Source: Deinococcus aestuarii
Lineage (GTDB): Bacteria; Deinococcota; Deinococci; Deinococcales; Deinococcaceae
Reading direction: 5' to 3'
DNA length: 64,000 nt
NCBI RefSeq assembly: GCF_018863415.1
Contig: NZ_JAHKSN010000015.1
Coordinates: 51,316 to 115,315 of the forward strand
The notes below the pieces were generated by a model that saw nothing but the letters and a program-made list of their open reading frames with translations, was not told the origin of the DNA and searched no databases. The translations under genes and the position numbers were made by a program. Shown in pieces: positions 1-9,053 of this stretch (positions are counted from its first letter, which is position 1; the number at the start of each line of letters is the position of its first letter).

Positions 1-210
1 ATCATCGGGACGCTGCAACTGTTCACCGAGCCCGCCCTGATCACCAACAGCGGCCCCGGCAACGCGACGATGACGCTGGGGACGTACCTCTACCAGCAGG
101 GCTTCCGCTCCTTCAACTTCGGCTACGCGAGCGCCATCGCGTACACGGTGGCGGCGCTCGCGGCGATCTTCAGCGCGATCCAGCTCCGGCTCTTCGGGAG
201 GGAGTCGTGA
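1..210 (+). CDS. Sugar ABC transporter permease, MalF/UgpA type (C-terminal end only)
   Basis: The window opens inside this gene; only the last 69 residues are visible, ending at a TGA at 208-210. The segment contains a hydrophobic helix near its end and the phrase FGYASAIAY, which is typical of the last transmembrane segment of MalF/UgpA-type inner-membrane permeases of the binding-protein-dependent sugar importers (CUT1 family). The stop overlaps the GTG start of the next permease by 3 bases, so the two are translationally coupled and should form the heterodimeric membrane channel of one importer. The binding-protein gene is presumably upstream of the window. Substrate unknown; the alpha-mannosidase nearby makes a mannoside or mannose oligomer conceivable, which is inference only. 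Confidence 0.85.
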   Translation: MIGTLQLFTEPALITNSGPGNATMTLGTYLYQQGFRSFNFGYASAIAYTVAALAAIFSAIQLRLFGRES

Positions 211-1100
211 CGGTCCGGCGGGCAGACTCCGCCGCGCCCGCGCAGGTGACGGCGGCGCAGCCGGGGGGGATGAGGGCCCAGAGGCGGGCCGCCGCCTTCT
301 GGTTGCACCTCGCCTTGATCCCGCTCGCGCTGCTCTTCCTCGCGCCGCTGTGGCTGATGCTGGTGTTCAGCACGCACCCGGAGACGGCGATCTTCTCGCC
401 CAACCCCCCGCTGTGGTTCGGCGGCGCCTTCGTGGAGAACTTCCGGGGACTCCAGGCTGACACCAACTTCCTGCGGACGCTGGCGAACAGCGTGGTCATC
501 GCCACCCTGTACACCCTGCTCAGCATGCTGCTCACCAGCATGGGCGGGTACGCCTTCTCGAAGTACGCCTTCCCGGGGCGCAACCTCCTCTTCGGGCTGA
601 TCCTGGCGACGCTGACGATCCCCACCTTCGTGACGATCATCCCGCAGTTCATCCTCGTGGCGCGCGACCTGGGGCTGAGCAACACGTACTGGGCGGTCGT
701 GCTGCCCACGCTGGCGAACACCATCGGCATCTTCTACATGCGGCAGGCGTTCCAGACGGTGCCGAACGATCTGCTGAACGCCGCGCGCATCGACGGGGCG
801 AACGAGTGGCGCATCTTCTGGCAGATCGCGCTGCCCATCGTGCGGCCCGCCCTCGCCGCGCTCGCCATCCTGCTCTTCCTGGCGAGCTGGAACGACTACC
901 TGTGGCCCCTGATCGTCCTGACGCAGAAAGACAGCTACACCATGCCCGTCGCGCTGGGCACCCTCGTCGGCCTGACGCGCGTGTCGTGGGGCGGGATCAT
1001 GGTGGGCACGGCCATCGCCACCATCCCCTTCCTGATCCTGTTCCTGGCGCTGCAACGCCTCTTCGTGGCGGGCATCGCGGGGGGCGCGGTCAAGGACTGA
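207..1100 (+). CDS. Sugar ABC transporter permease, MalG/UgpE type
   Basis: A 297-residue inner-membrane permease, the second half of the importer that begins before the window. It starts with GTG inside a GTGA overlap with the stop of the preceding permease. The N-terminal region up to about residue 30 is cytoplasmic and is followed by about six hydrophobic helices. The EAA loop that docks the ATPase is visible around residues 190-210 (AARIDGANEWRIFWQIALP). FLASWNDYLWPL near residue 230 is characteristic of the MalG side of the pair. Family and length fit CUT1 permeases well. No ATPase gene follows, as is usual for CUT1 systems that share an MsmK/MalK-type ATPase encoded elsewhere. Substrate not determined. 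Confidence 0.92.
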   Translation: MTVRRADSAAPAQVTAAQPGGMRAQRRAAAFWLHLALIPLALLFLAPLWLMLVFSTHPETAIFSPNPPLWFGGAFVENFRGLQADTNFLRTLANSVVIATLYTLLSMLLTSMGGYAFSKYAFPGRNLLFGLILATLTIPTFVTIIPQFILVARDLGLSNTYWAVVLPTLANTIGIFYMRQAFQTVPNDLLNAARIDGANEWRIFWQIALPIVRPALAALAILLFLASWNDYLWPLIVLTQKDSYTMPVALGTLVGLTRVSWGGIMVGTAIATIPFLILFLALQRLFVAGIAGGAVKD

Positions 1101-1263
1101 GGAGCGGACCTCCGGACCAGAAAGAAAAAAGCGACCGCTCGGGCCGCTGATGGTCAAAAGTAGAGCGTGGTATGCGGCGAACGTCAAGGTATGCGCACGG
1201 ATTTTCAATTTCCGACTCTCTCGCCCGCTGGTTTGGAGGCATGACCCCCACACCGGAGGCCTC

Positions 1264-1656
1264 ATGATGCGGCTCGTCGCCGACGTGCGCGGGGCGTGTG
1301 CGCTCCTGCCGGGAACGAGGGAAACCTTCCCCTTCGACTCGCGCAACCTGACCTTCAAGGTGGGCGGCGAGGACCCGGACGGGGGCCCCCCGGTGTGGCG
1401 GATGTACGCGATGGTGGACATCACGGAAGACCCACTGCGCGTGCTCGTCAAGTGCGAGCCCGAGCGGTCGGGCCTTCTGCGAGAGGCGTACCCGCAGATC
1501 GTCCCCGCCCTGTACTTCGGGGGGCACTGGGTCTTCCTGCCGCTCGACGGGACGCTGCCGGACAGCCTGACCCGCGAGTTGCTGGAACACTCCTACGACC
1601 TCGTGGTGGGGAGGAATTTGCCACGGCGGGTGCGGGAGCGGCTGCCCACCCGGTGA
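1264..1656 (+). CDS. MmcQ/YjbR family protein
   Basis: A 130-residue soluble protein of the MmcQ/YjbR fold, a small cytosolic family that binds DNA or acts as an accessory protein and has no firmly defined role. The visible family pattern is TFKVGGEDP, MYAMVDI and LVKCEPE, followed by YPQIVPALYFGGHWVFLPLDG, close to the end of the fold. The open frame extends back to 1150, but GGAGG at 1255-1259 points to the ATG at 1264 or the next codon at 1267. The gene stands alone, converging on the alpha-mannosidase gene with a 29-base gap. Function is not inferable from the neighbours. Confidence 0.75.
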   Translation: MMRLVADVRGACALLPGTRETFPFDSRNLTFKVGGEDPDGGPPVWRMYAMVDITEDPLRVLVKCEPERSGLLREAYPQIVPALYFGGHWVFLPLDGTLPDSLTRELLEHSYDLVVGRNLPRRVRERLPTR

Positions 1657-1685
1657 GGGGCGGGCGCCCCATCCCGTAAAGAGTG

Positions 1686-4600
1686 TCAGCCCTCCCGTCG
1701 CCTCAGCGTCAGGACCGTGAAGGGGCCGAAGCGGAGGTCCCCGGGATCGGCGGCGGGCTCTTCCAGGAAGTTCACCCGCTCCCAGTCGCCCCTGCCCAGG
1801 GCCGGGTGCAGTTCGACCTCCGCCGTGCCGCGCGTGCCGTGGGCGTCGTACAGCCGCACGACGAGGGCGTCCCCCTCCTCCGCCTCCTTGAGGGCCGCGA
1901 GACGCAGGCCGCCCGGCTGGACGGTCACGAGGTGGGCCTGGAGGTCGAGCGCCGCGCCGGGTTCGGGCCGCTCGCTGTGGACGGCGACGAGGGGCGCGTT
2001 CAGGTCGGCGGCCTCGTCCGTCGTGCCGCCCCGCCAGTCGCCGGGGTGGGGGTAGAGGGCGTAGGTGAAGGTCTGCTCGCCCTCGTCCGCGCGCGGGTCG
2101 GGGTAGACGGGCGAGCGCAGCAGGGTCAGGCTCAGCATCCCCGGCCCGGCCCCGTGCCCGTACTTGCCGTCGTTGAGCAGGCTGACCCCGAAGTCCCCCT
2201 CGCTGAGGTCGGCCCAGCGGTGGGCGGGCACCTCGAACTGCGCCGCCTCCCACGACGTGTTGCGGTGGGTGGGGCGGGTCACGGCCCCGAAGGCGGTCTC
2301 GAAGGTCGCGTGCAGCGCGCGGACGTTCAGGGGAAAGCGGGCGCGCAGCATCGTCCGGCGTCCCGTCCAGCGCAGCCGCGTCTCGACTTCCAGCCGGGGC
2401 CGCCCGGCGTCGAGGTGGTAGAACTGCTCGATCTCCGCGTTCCCGACCCGGCGCAGCACCCGCACACTCTGGCGCGTCCCGCTCGACACGCGGGTGGGCC
2501 GCCCTTGCGCCGTGACCTCCTGCCCGCCCGTCAGGTCGTGGGCGTCCACATCCCAGCCGTCCCACAACCGAGGCAGGTCCTCGTGCGCCCAGAGCTGGTT
2601 GCCGCGCCCGCCCAGCGCCTCGCGGCCCAGCGTCTTGTCGTACACGGAGGCGAGCGTGCCGTCCTCCGCCACCTCGACCCGCAGCCGGTCATTCTCCAGC
2701 ACGAGGTCGTCCGGGTTCACCGGGGGAGGGGGAGTGGGTTGGACCTCCCGGATGAGGAGCGTCGTATATCCCAAACCGGGGACGAGTGTGTCCGGCGCGT
2801 GAAGGTGCAGCGTCCCCCCCTCGCGGTGGGTGGCGACCTCTGTCCCGTCGGAAGTCGTGAAGCGGACGGGTCGGTCCTGGGGCCACTCGATCCGGGCGCG
2901 AAGGGGACGGTCCACTCCCGCCAGGTTCCACACGACGACCGCCTCGCCGTCCCGCTGAACCTGCGCGGAGAGGGCACTCAACGCGGCGTCACGGATTCCC
3001 CGCGCCGTTTCCAGGACCGAGGCCAGCTCCTCGCGCGCCTGCGCGTTCACCGTGTGGATGCCCGAGCCCGGCAGGATGTCGTGGAACTGGTTGCGCAGGA
3101 GGGTGGTCCACGCCCCGTACAGCTCCTCGCGTGGAGCTTCCATCCCCGCCAGACGCCGGGCGAGGGCCGCCGCCGCGTCGGCCTCCACGAGGGTGTGCTC
3201 GGCGCGGCGGTTGAGGAACTTGACCCGGCCCTGGGTGGTGTAGGTGCCCCGGTGCAGCTCCAGGTACTGCTCGCCGACCCAGACGGGCAGGCCGTCTTGC
3301 CTCACCTCCGCGTAGAAGTCCTCGACCCGCCCGGTCACGAGGCGCGGCAGGCCAGGGAAGTCGCACAGCCGCGCCTTGCGTTCGAGCATCTCTGCCGTCG
3401 GGCCGCCGCCGCCGTCCCCGTACCCGTAGGCGAAGAGGGAGGTGTCGTGCGCCCGCTTCCCCTTGAAATTGCGCCACGTTTCAAACAGGTCGAGGGCGAC
3501 GACCTGGCCGTTGTACCCCTCGTTGGGGTTGCGGAAGCTGTGCGCGAGGACCCGCGAGCCGTCGAGCGCCTCCCAGCGGTAGAGGTCGTACGGGAAGGCG
3601 TTCGTCTCGTTCCAGGTCAGCTTGGTGGTGAAGAAATACGGGAGGTCCGCCTGCCGCAGAAATTGCGGGAGGTTCGCCGCGTAGCCGAAGGTGTCGGGCA
3701 GCCACGCCACCCGCGCCCGCTTGCCGAAGCGGCTCTCGAAGTACCGCTGCCCGTACAGGAGCTGGCGCGCCCACGCCTCCCCCGAGGTCAGGTTGCCGTC
3801 GGGCTCGACCCACATGCCGCCCACCACGTCCCAGCGGCCCTCGCGCACCCGCTCCCGGACACGCTCGAAGAGGGCCGGGTCATCCTCCTCCACCCAGGCG
3901 TAGAGCTGGGCGCTCGACTGGTTGAAGTGGAAGTGCGGGGAGCGCTCCATCAGGTTCAGGACGGTGGCGAAGGTCCGCCGCGCCTTGCGCCGGGTCTCCC
4001 CGGTCGGCCACAGCCACGCGAGGTCGAGGTGCGCGTGCCCGGTCAGCCACAGGCGGCCCTCGGCGGGGTAGCGTTCCCGGATGATGCCCAGGGACGCCGA
4101 GAGGGCCGCGCGGGCGGCGGCGAGCCAGGGGCGGCCCGCGTCCGGGAAGGCCCCCTCGGGCGGCGGGAAGGTGTACTCCTCCCACAAGGAGGCGAGAGAC
4201 TGCCCGGCAGAGGGCATCAGACCCAGCTCCGCGAGCGTCCCGGCGGAGGTGGGCGTCTGGGCGAGCTGTTCCAGCCGCTCGGCGAGGGGACCGTGCGCGA
4301 GGCGGGAGAGGTAGGCCTCCGTGTCGCCCCGGTCCATCCGCACGAGCGCGAGGGCGCCCCGCAACGCGTCGGCGACGAGGGCGGCGATGTCTCCCCGCCC
4401 GGCGCGCACGAGTTGCCCGGCGGCGTCCTGCGCGGCCCCGAAGTCCTCCAGCAGCCCGCGCACGTCCCCGTCGGGCACGATCAGGCGGGCCGTGCGTAAG
4501 GCGTTGGCCTGGACGGGCGTGCCGAACAGGCCGCGCGGCACGACGTCCAGCTCGATGTTCAATTCCTCGCCCCCCTCGGCCCGCGTCAGCACGGGATGTT

Positions 4601-4910
4601 CGAGGTGGTAGGGGTTGAGCCCGCCGACCGCCTCGCCGTTCACCCGCAGGAGTCCCTCGCCGCCGGGCTGGAGGCGGATGTGGACGGGCTGGCCGCGCCA
4701 CTCCCGGGGAACGCGGACGGTGAAGCGGAGGGTGACGGGCAGGGCGCGGGCGGGCCAGGGGTCACCCTCGCTGATCGGAAACGTCTGCCCCTCCGCCTGG
4801 AAGGTGCCGCCGCACAGGGGCAGGGCGTGGCGGTCGCGCCAGGCGCCGAGTTCGGTGAGCCGGGGGGTGAGGTGCTGGAGTACCTGTTGGACGGGATCGC
4901 TGGGGTTCAT
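1686..4910 (-). CDS. Alpha-mannosidase, glycoside hydrolase family 38
   Basis: A 1074-residue cytosolic-looking enzyme (no signal peptide) that should hydrolyse alpha-linked mannosides. The GH38 catalytic domain starts with the zinc-site segment GHAHLDLAWLWPTGETRRK at about residues 289-307. The nucleophile Asp lies in AWLPDTFGYAANLPQFLRQ at about residues 402-420. A middle helical region and a C-terminal beta-sandwich (GH38C-type) follow. Length matches the 1000-1050-residue bacterial GH38 enzymes of the ManB/AMAN type. Start ATG at 4910 is preceded by a weak AGGA. The gene is monocistronic, between a small MmcQ gene (convergent) and a divergent oxidoreductase. The sugar importer at 1-1100 is a plausible partner. 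The linkage specificity (1,2, 1,3 or 1,6) cannot be read from sequence. Confidence 0.95.
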   Translation of the reverse strand: MNPSDPVQQVLQHLTPRLTELGAWRDRHALPLCGGTFQAEGQTFPISEGDPWPARALPVTLRFTVRVPREWRGQPVHIRLQPGGEGLLRVNGEAVGGLNPYHLEHPVLTRAEGGEELNIELDVVPRGLFGTPVQANALRTARLIVPDGDVRGLLEDFGAAQDAAGQLVRAGRGDIAALVADALRGALALVRMDRGDTEAYLSRLAHGPLAERLEQLAQTPTSAGTLAELGLMPSAGQSLASLWEEYTFPPPEGAFPDAGRPWLAAARAALSASLGIIRERYPAEGRLWLTGHAHLDLAWLWPTGETRRKARRTFATVLNLMERSPHFHFNQSSAQLYAWVEEDDPALFERVRERVREGRWDVVGGMWVEPDGNLTSGEAWARQLLYGQRYFESRFGKRARVAWLPDTFGYAANLPQFLRQADLPYFFTTKLTWNETNAFPYDLYRWEALDGSRVLAHSFRNPNEGYNGQVVALDLFETWRNFKGKRAHDTSLFAYGYGDGGGGPTAEMLERKARLCDFPGLPRLVTGRVEDFYAEVRQDGLPVWVGEQYLELHRGTYTTQGRVKFLNRRAEHTLVEADAAAALARRLAGMEAPREELYGAWTTLLRNQFHDILPGSGIHTVNAQAREELASVLETARGIRDAALSALSAQVQRDGEAVVVWNLAGVDRPLRARIEWPQDRPVRFTTSDGTEVATHREGGTLHLHAPDTLVPGLGYTTLLIREVQPTPPPPVNPDDLVLENDRLRVEVAEDGTLASVYDKTLGREALGGRGNQLWAHEDLPRLWDGWDVDAHDLTGGQEVTAQGRPTRVSSGTRQSVRVLRRVGNAEIEQFYHLDAGRPRLEVETRLRWTGRRTMLRARFPLNVRALHATFETAFGAVTRPTHRNTSWEAAQFEVPAHRWADLSEGDFGVSLLNDGKYGHGAGPGMLSLTLLRSPVYPDPRADEGEQTFTYALYPHPGDWRGGTTDEAADLNAPLVAVHSERPEPGAALDLQAHLVTVQPGGLRLAALKEAEEGDALVVRLYDAHGTRGTAEVELHPALGRGDWERVNFLEEPAADPGDLRFGPFTVLTLRRREG

Positions 4911-5006
4911 GGGTCCTCGCCTTCTCGGGCCTGCGGGGGAAAGTGCCGCCCTTTCCCCGATGTTTTCACACCGGCGGGGACGTGGCCCCCGCGCCTATGC
5001 TGTGCC

Positions 5007-6092
5007 ATGACCCTACAACCCCGCCCGATGATCTACGGCGCGAACGGCTTCACGGGCAGGCTGATCGCCCGGGAGGCGGTCCGCCGGGGGCTCACGCCGA
5101 TCCTCGCCGGACGTTCCCGCGAGGCCGTCGAGCCCCTGGCCCGGGAACTGGGCCTGGAGGCCCGCGTCTTCGGCCTGGACACCCCCGCCGAGGTCGCCCG
5201 GAAGCTGGAGGGCGTCTCGCTCGTCCTGCACGGCGCGGGTCCCTTCTCCCGAACGCACCCGCCCATGCTCCGGGGCTGCCTGGAGACGGGCACCCATTAC
5301 CTCGACATCACCGGGGAGCACGCCGTGCTGGAGGGGCTGCACTGGCGCGGCCCCGAGGCGCGGCGGGCGGGCATCGTGGCGGTCTCCGGCGTCGGCTTCG
5401 ACGTGGTGCCCACCGACGGGGTGGCGGCACACCTCGCCCACGCGCTGCCCACGGCCACCCGTCTGCGCCTCGCCTTTCGTGGCGGCACCGTCAGCCGGGG
5501 CACGGCGATCACGATGGCTGAGGGCGCCGGGGAGGGCGGGCTGAGCCGTCAGGGCGGCCTCCTCGTCCGCGAGCCCGTCGCCGCCCGGACATGGCGGGTG
5601 GAGCATGACGGCGTGACCTTCATGGCGGTGAGCATCCCCTGGGGCGACGTGGCGAGCGCCTATTACTCCACGGGCATCCCCACGGTGGAGACGTACCTCG
5701 CCGTGCCCCCCGCCGCCGCGTTCGTGATGCGGGGAAGCGGACTCGCGGCGCCCCTGCTGCGGCGACCCGCCGTGCGGCGCCTCCTCCGGGAGCGGGCGGG
5801 CCGCGCGAAGGGACCGAGCGAGACCGAGATGAGGGAGGGCCGGACCGTCGTCTGGGGGGAGGTCACCGACCCGGCGGGGCGCACGCGCGCGGCGAAACTC
5901 CTCGGGCCGGAGGCCTACCGCTTCACGGTGGAGGCGGCCCTCGCGTCGATGGTGCGCGTGCTGGCGGGGGGCGTGCCCGCCGGGGCCTGGACACCCTCGC
6001 AGGCGTTCGGCCGGGACTTCGTGACGACCCTGCCGGGTGTGGCTTTGCTCGGTGGGTTCGAAACGGACGGCGGAGCACCCACTCCCCGCTGA
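5007..6092 (+). CDS. Saccharopine dehydrogenase-like / trans-acting enoyl reductase family protein
   Basis: A 361-residue protein with an N-terminal Rossmann fold: MIYGANGFTGRLIAREAVRRG gives the NAD(P)-binding GxxGxxG-type loop directly after the start. Family members include saccharopine-dehydrogenase-like reductases and the mycobacterial trans-acting enoyl reductases; the substrate here is unknown. An open frame extends 411 bases upstream, but the start at 5007 is supported because the nucleotide-binding strand begins there. A TATGCT box at 4996-5001 also lies 5 bases before the ATG, the arrangement of a leaderless Deinococcus transcript with no ribosome-binding site. It is divergent from the mannosidase gene and separated from the next gene by about 500 bases, so it is probably transcribed alone. 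Confidence 0.82.
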   Translation: MTLQPRPMIYGANGFTGRLIAREAVRRGLTPILAGRSREAVEPLARELGLEARVFGLDTPAEVARKLEGVSLVLHGAGPFSRTHPPMLRGCLETGTHYLDITGEHAVLEGLHWRGPEARRAGIVAVSGVGFDVVPTDGVAAHLAHALPTATRLRLAFRGGTVSRGTAITMAEGAGEGGLSRQGGLLVREPVAARTWRVEHDGVTFMAVSIPWGDVASAYYSTGIPTVETYLAVPPAAAFVMRGSGLAAPLLRRPAVRRLLRERAGRAKGPSETEMREGRTVVWGEVTDPAGRTRAAKLLGPEAYRFTVEAALASMVRVLAGGVPAGAWTPSQAFGRDFVTTLPGVALLGGFETDGGAPTPR

Positions 6093-6596
6093 TCCCCGTG
6101 TGCGCTGGATTCGTGGGAATCAACCGAGCGGCCTTGCGAAGTTGCGCAACAGAGCGACCAACAAAAGGTACCGGCTGGCGGCGATGGAAGGCCTTACGGG
6201 GCTTGCCCGGACGTTCTGGAACCAAAGCAAGTCGGTCTGATCGCGGTACTCCGCTCCGCCCTGGGGAGGAAAGCACCCCCCTCAACGCCACGCAGGGCCG
6301 GACGGACACCCGCAACTCGTCCGGCCACCGCTGTGAGGCGGTCGTCACACCACGCATCTACACGAGGTGGCGAGGGCGCACGCCGACACGAATGCCCGAC
6401 CAGAGCAGGAGATTCCGTTCAGCCCTCTCCTGTTCGGGGGAAGGCCGGCCCGCATGGTCCAGACCTGCACCCGCGTCCGGAGAGAGCAGCGGGGCCCGCC
6501 AAGCCTCACTCCGTCCCTCTCCTGCGGATTCGCGGAGCTGCCCCGCAGAGCTCCGCGGGCTTGCTCCGCAGCTCCGCGGACCGTACGGAGTTCGTG
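6093..6596. other. Intergenic region, 504 bp
   Basis: This is the gap between two convergent genes. It contains short open frames on both strands, but none has a ribosome-binding site, a TANNNT box at the right distance or a recognisable protein family. The only clear structure is the inverted repeat at 6531-6578, described separately. No tRNA or insertion sequence was recognised. Confidence 0.5.
6531..6578. repeat. Inverted repeat, probable terminator of the downstream minus-strand gene
   Basis: An 11-bp arm CGCGGAGCTGC at 6531-6541 pairs exactly with GCAGCTCCGCG at 6568-6578. The loop contains a second small stem, CCCGC (6543-6547) with GCGGG (6555-6559). The element lies 19-66 bases past the stop of the minus-strand gene ending at 6597, a fitting place for a transcription terminator. 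No run of T follows, so it could also be a repeated intergenic element. Confidence 0.5.
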
Positions 6597-9053
6597 TCAG
6601 GGGTTCTCGATCAGGAGCACCCAGTCCTTGCCGCGCCCACCCGAGGGGGCGTTGAAGGTCCGCTCGCCCGAGTTGGCGAAGGTGCCGATCCCGCTCCTGC
6701 GCCCGGTGCGGGGGTCGAACCACGACGCGCGCACCCGTTCACCCCGCACGCGGCCCAGCGTCACCGTGACCGTGCCGCCGTCCGGGAGGTACAGCCACGC
6801 GTAGTCCTGGCCCCGCAGCGCCACGACGGGCCGCGTTCCCGTGAAGCTGCTCCTCACCAGCGTCTCGTCCGGACTCCTGCCCTGGACCGGGCGTGATTCG
6901 AGCAATGTCTTGAGGTGACGGAGCTGCGCGGCACCTGGCGCCGAGAGGGCCTTTTGCCACGCCTTGTCCCCGTCGTACACGTCGAAGCCCCAAATCAGCC
7001 GGTGGCCGTACCCGTGCCCCGCCGCCCCCGCGAACATGCTCCAGTACGCCACATTGCGTACGTCCACCCCATCGGAAAGGCCGTTTTTGCGGTCGTGGCA
7101 GATCGCGTGGTCCTCGTACACCGGCTCGGCGTTGATCACCGGCTTGATCGGCGTGCGTTTGTAAGTACCAAGCACCTTCTGCGCCTCCTGCTGGTCGCGG
7201 CAGTGCCCGGTCTGCCACAGGTTGAAGTCCAGCCAGGGCTCGTCGTGGAAGTACTCGGCGGAGGTCTTGCCCCCGTGGGGGTGGTAGGTGAGCAGGGCCC
7301 GGTCACGCCCGCCCACGCCCTGCTCGATGCCCTGGGCCATCGCCTGCCAGATTGCGCGCTGTGCCTCCGTCTCGGGCACCCGGTCGCCGCCCAGGACCCA
7401 GATGACCGGCTTGTCCCTGTAGCGCTGCCCCAGGAAGCGGCCATAGCTGCGCGCCGAGGCCGGGGTGAAGATAGGCTCGTTGTTCACCCAGCGCCCCCAG
7501 CTCGGCAGCAGGGCGACCGTCAGGCCCAGCGAGGCGGCCTGATTCACCACGTAGTCCACATGGTCCCAGTAGTCGTACTCTGCGGCGACGGCGGGGTTGT
7601 TGCCCGGGGTCGTGGCGGGCCGGGCGGGGTCTTTCCCGACCAGGGGCAGGTCGCCCTGGGCGTTGGGAACGGTCAGACCGTCCATCTCGGCGAGCGCCAC
7701 GGCCTGGATGACGGTGAAGCCCTGCTCCCTGCGCCTCTGAAGATACTGGCGCGCGTCGTCGCGGTTGAGGCGGTGGAACGCCTCCCACCCGGTGTCCGCC
7801 CAGTACAGGAAGGGCCGCCCGTCCGCGTGTTGCAGCCGCCGCCCGTCGGCGGAGACGGTCAGGCGGCTTCCGGTCGCTGTCGGCTGAGCGGTCCGGGCGG
7901 TGTTCTGTGGGGCGCGGGCCTGGGCCGGGACCAGGGTGAGGTGGTCGATGATGGCGTTGCGGTCCTCGCCCACCTTGGTTCCGAGCGCGTCGTTGGTGTA
8001 CTCGATCTCCAGGGTCTGTCCGGGAGCGAGGGAGGTCGTGCCCAGGACATAGGAGGCGTAGGTCTTCGAGTTCACGGTGGCGGTCCCGAGTCGGGCGCCA
8101 CCCCGTTTCAACGCGACGACCGGCCAGCCCTGGTACTCGTCGGCGCGGGCCGTCAGCCGCAGGGCGTAGACCCCGGCGGGCAGATGGGCGGGCACCACGA
8201 ACCGGGCGCGGTGGCTCGCCGACCACAACCCCAGTGCCGTCCCGTGAGAGGCGCCGGACTCGTTTACAACGCTTCCACCCGGTGCGGGCTCCAGGGAGAC
8301 GGAAGCGGGCGCAGGCTGCACTTGGACCACCCCCAGCGTCTGCCGCAGTGCCTGGTACCAGAGGTCGGCGAGCTTGTTGTAGCCACTCACGGTGGGATGC
8401 ACCCCGTCGGCCAGGTCGGCGAGGGTCAGCGCGGCCCCCACATTCACGAAGGTGATTTTCTTCCCCTGATCAGCCCGACTCTTGGCTATCCCGGGGATGG
8501 CCGCGTTGTACTGCCCCACCCGGCGATTCTCATCGGGATTTTGCAGCGGCGGGAGGGAAGAGACGAGAATCCATGTGTTCGGGCGCCGGGCGCTGATCTG
8601 GTCGAGCAGACGGCCCAGCCGGGCGGGCGCCCCCGGCAGGTCTCGGTTCTGGATGATGTCGTTCGTGCCGATCATCAGCAAGATGACGTCGGGCTGAGCG
8701 TGGCCGAGCCAGTCGTTCACCTTGGCCGCGAGTTCGTCGATGCGCCAGCCGCTGTGGCCCTCGTGGTCACGGTCGGCCAGGGTGCCGGGACCGTTGCTCA
8801 TGGACCCGACGAAATTCAACCCGGGCACCTGCGGCGACAGCCGGCGGTACAGCTCGGTGCGGTAGCCGCCCGGCACGTTATACCCGTCGGTGATCGAGTC
8901 CCCCAGCGGCATGATTTTCAACGCACGGGCAGGTGTGGCGGTCGCCGGTGCCGTCTGGGCCATGACGTCCCCGGGTGCGGCACACCCGGACGACAGCAGG
9001 CCCAGGGTGAGGACGGCGGCGGTCAAGAGGTTCAGGCTCGGGAAGGTCGGCAT
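6597..9053 (-). CDS. Secreted SGNH-hydrolase / apiosidase-like (DUF4038) fusion lipoprotein
   Basis: An 818-residue multidomain exoenzyme. The N-terminus is a lipoprotein signal (LLSSGCAAPG, lipobox Cys near residue 23). An SGNH/GDSL esterase domain follows at about residues 40-240, with catalytic Ser in MPLGDSITDGYN (about 51), the GTND block (about 130) and the Asp/His of DGVHPTVSGY (about 217). A beta-sandwich carbohydrate-binding-like region covers about 255-385. From about 392 a DUF4038 TIM-barrel (family GH140-like, apiosidase-type) begins at LTVSADGRRLQHADGRPFLY, and the C-terminus is a small beta domain of the Collagen_bind_2 type. The open frame reaches 9290, but AGGAG sits just before the ATG at 9053 and the signal peptide starts there. 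Likely role: deacetylation plus cleavage of plant cell-wall glycans. Exact substrates are inference. Confidence 0.85.
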   Translation of the reverse strand: MPTFPSLNLLTAAVLTLGLLSSGCAAPGDVMAQTAPATATPARALKIMPLGDSITDGYNVPGGYRTELYRRLSPQVPGLNFVGSMSNGPGTLADRDHEGHSGWRIDELAAKVNDWLGHAQPDVILLMIGTNDIIQNRDLPGAPARLGRLLDQISARRPNTWILVSSLPPLQNPDENRRVGQYNAAIPGIAKSRADQGKKITFVNVGAALTLADLADGVHPTVSGYNKLADLWYQALRQTLGVVQVQPAPASVSLEPAPGGSVVNESGASHGTALGLWSASHRARFVVPAHLPAGVYALRLTARADEYQGWPVVALKRGGARLGTATVNSKTYASYVLGTTSLAPGQTLEIEYTNDALGTKVGEDRNAIIDHLTLVPAQARAPQNTARTAQPTATGSRLTVSADGRRLQHADGRPFLYWADTGWEAFHRLNRDDARQYLQRRREQGFTVIQAVALAEMDGLTVPNAQGDLPLVGKDPARPATTPGNNPAVAAEYDYWDHVDYVVNQAASLGLTVALLPSWGRWVNNEPIFTPASARSYGRFLGQRYRDKPVIWVLGGDRVPETEAQRAIWQAMAQGIEQGVGGRDRALLTYHPHGGKTSAEYFHDEPWLDFNLWQTGHCRDQQEAQKVLGTYKRTPIKPVINAEPVYEDHAICHDRKNGLSDGVDVRNVAYWSMFAGAAGHGYGHRLIWGFDVYDGDKAWQKALSAPGAAQLRHLKTLLESRPVQGRSPDETLVRSSFTGTRPVVALRGQDYAWLYLPDGGTVTVTLGRVRGERVRASWFDPRTGRRSGIGTFANSGERTFNAPSGGRGKDWVLLIENP

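Noticed and set aside
1683..4499. 938-residue open frame on the plus strand opposite the mannosidase gene
   Set aside because: It is the antisense shadow of a GC-rich gene; Val/Pro/Arg/Gly-rich composition, no ribosome site and no family.
6037..6240. 67-residue frame at the end of the oxidoreductase gene
   Set aside because: It overlaps the end of a real gene in another frame and has no start signal or relative I recognise.
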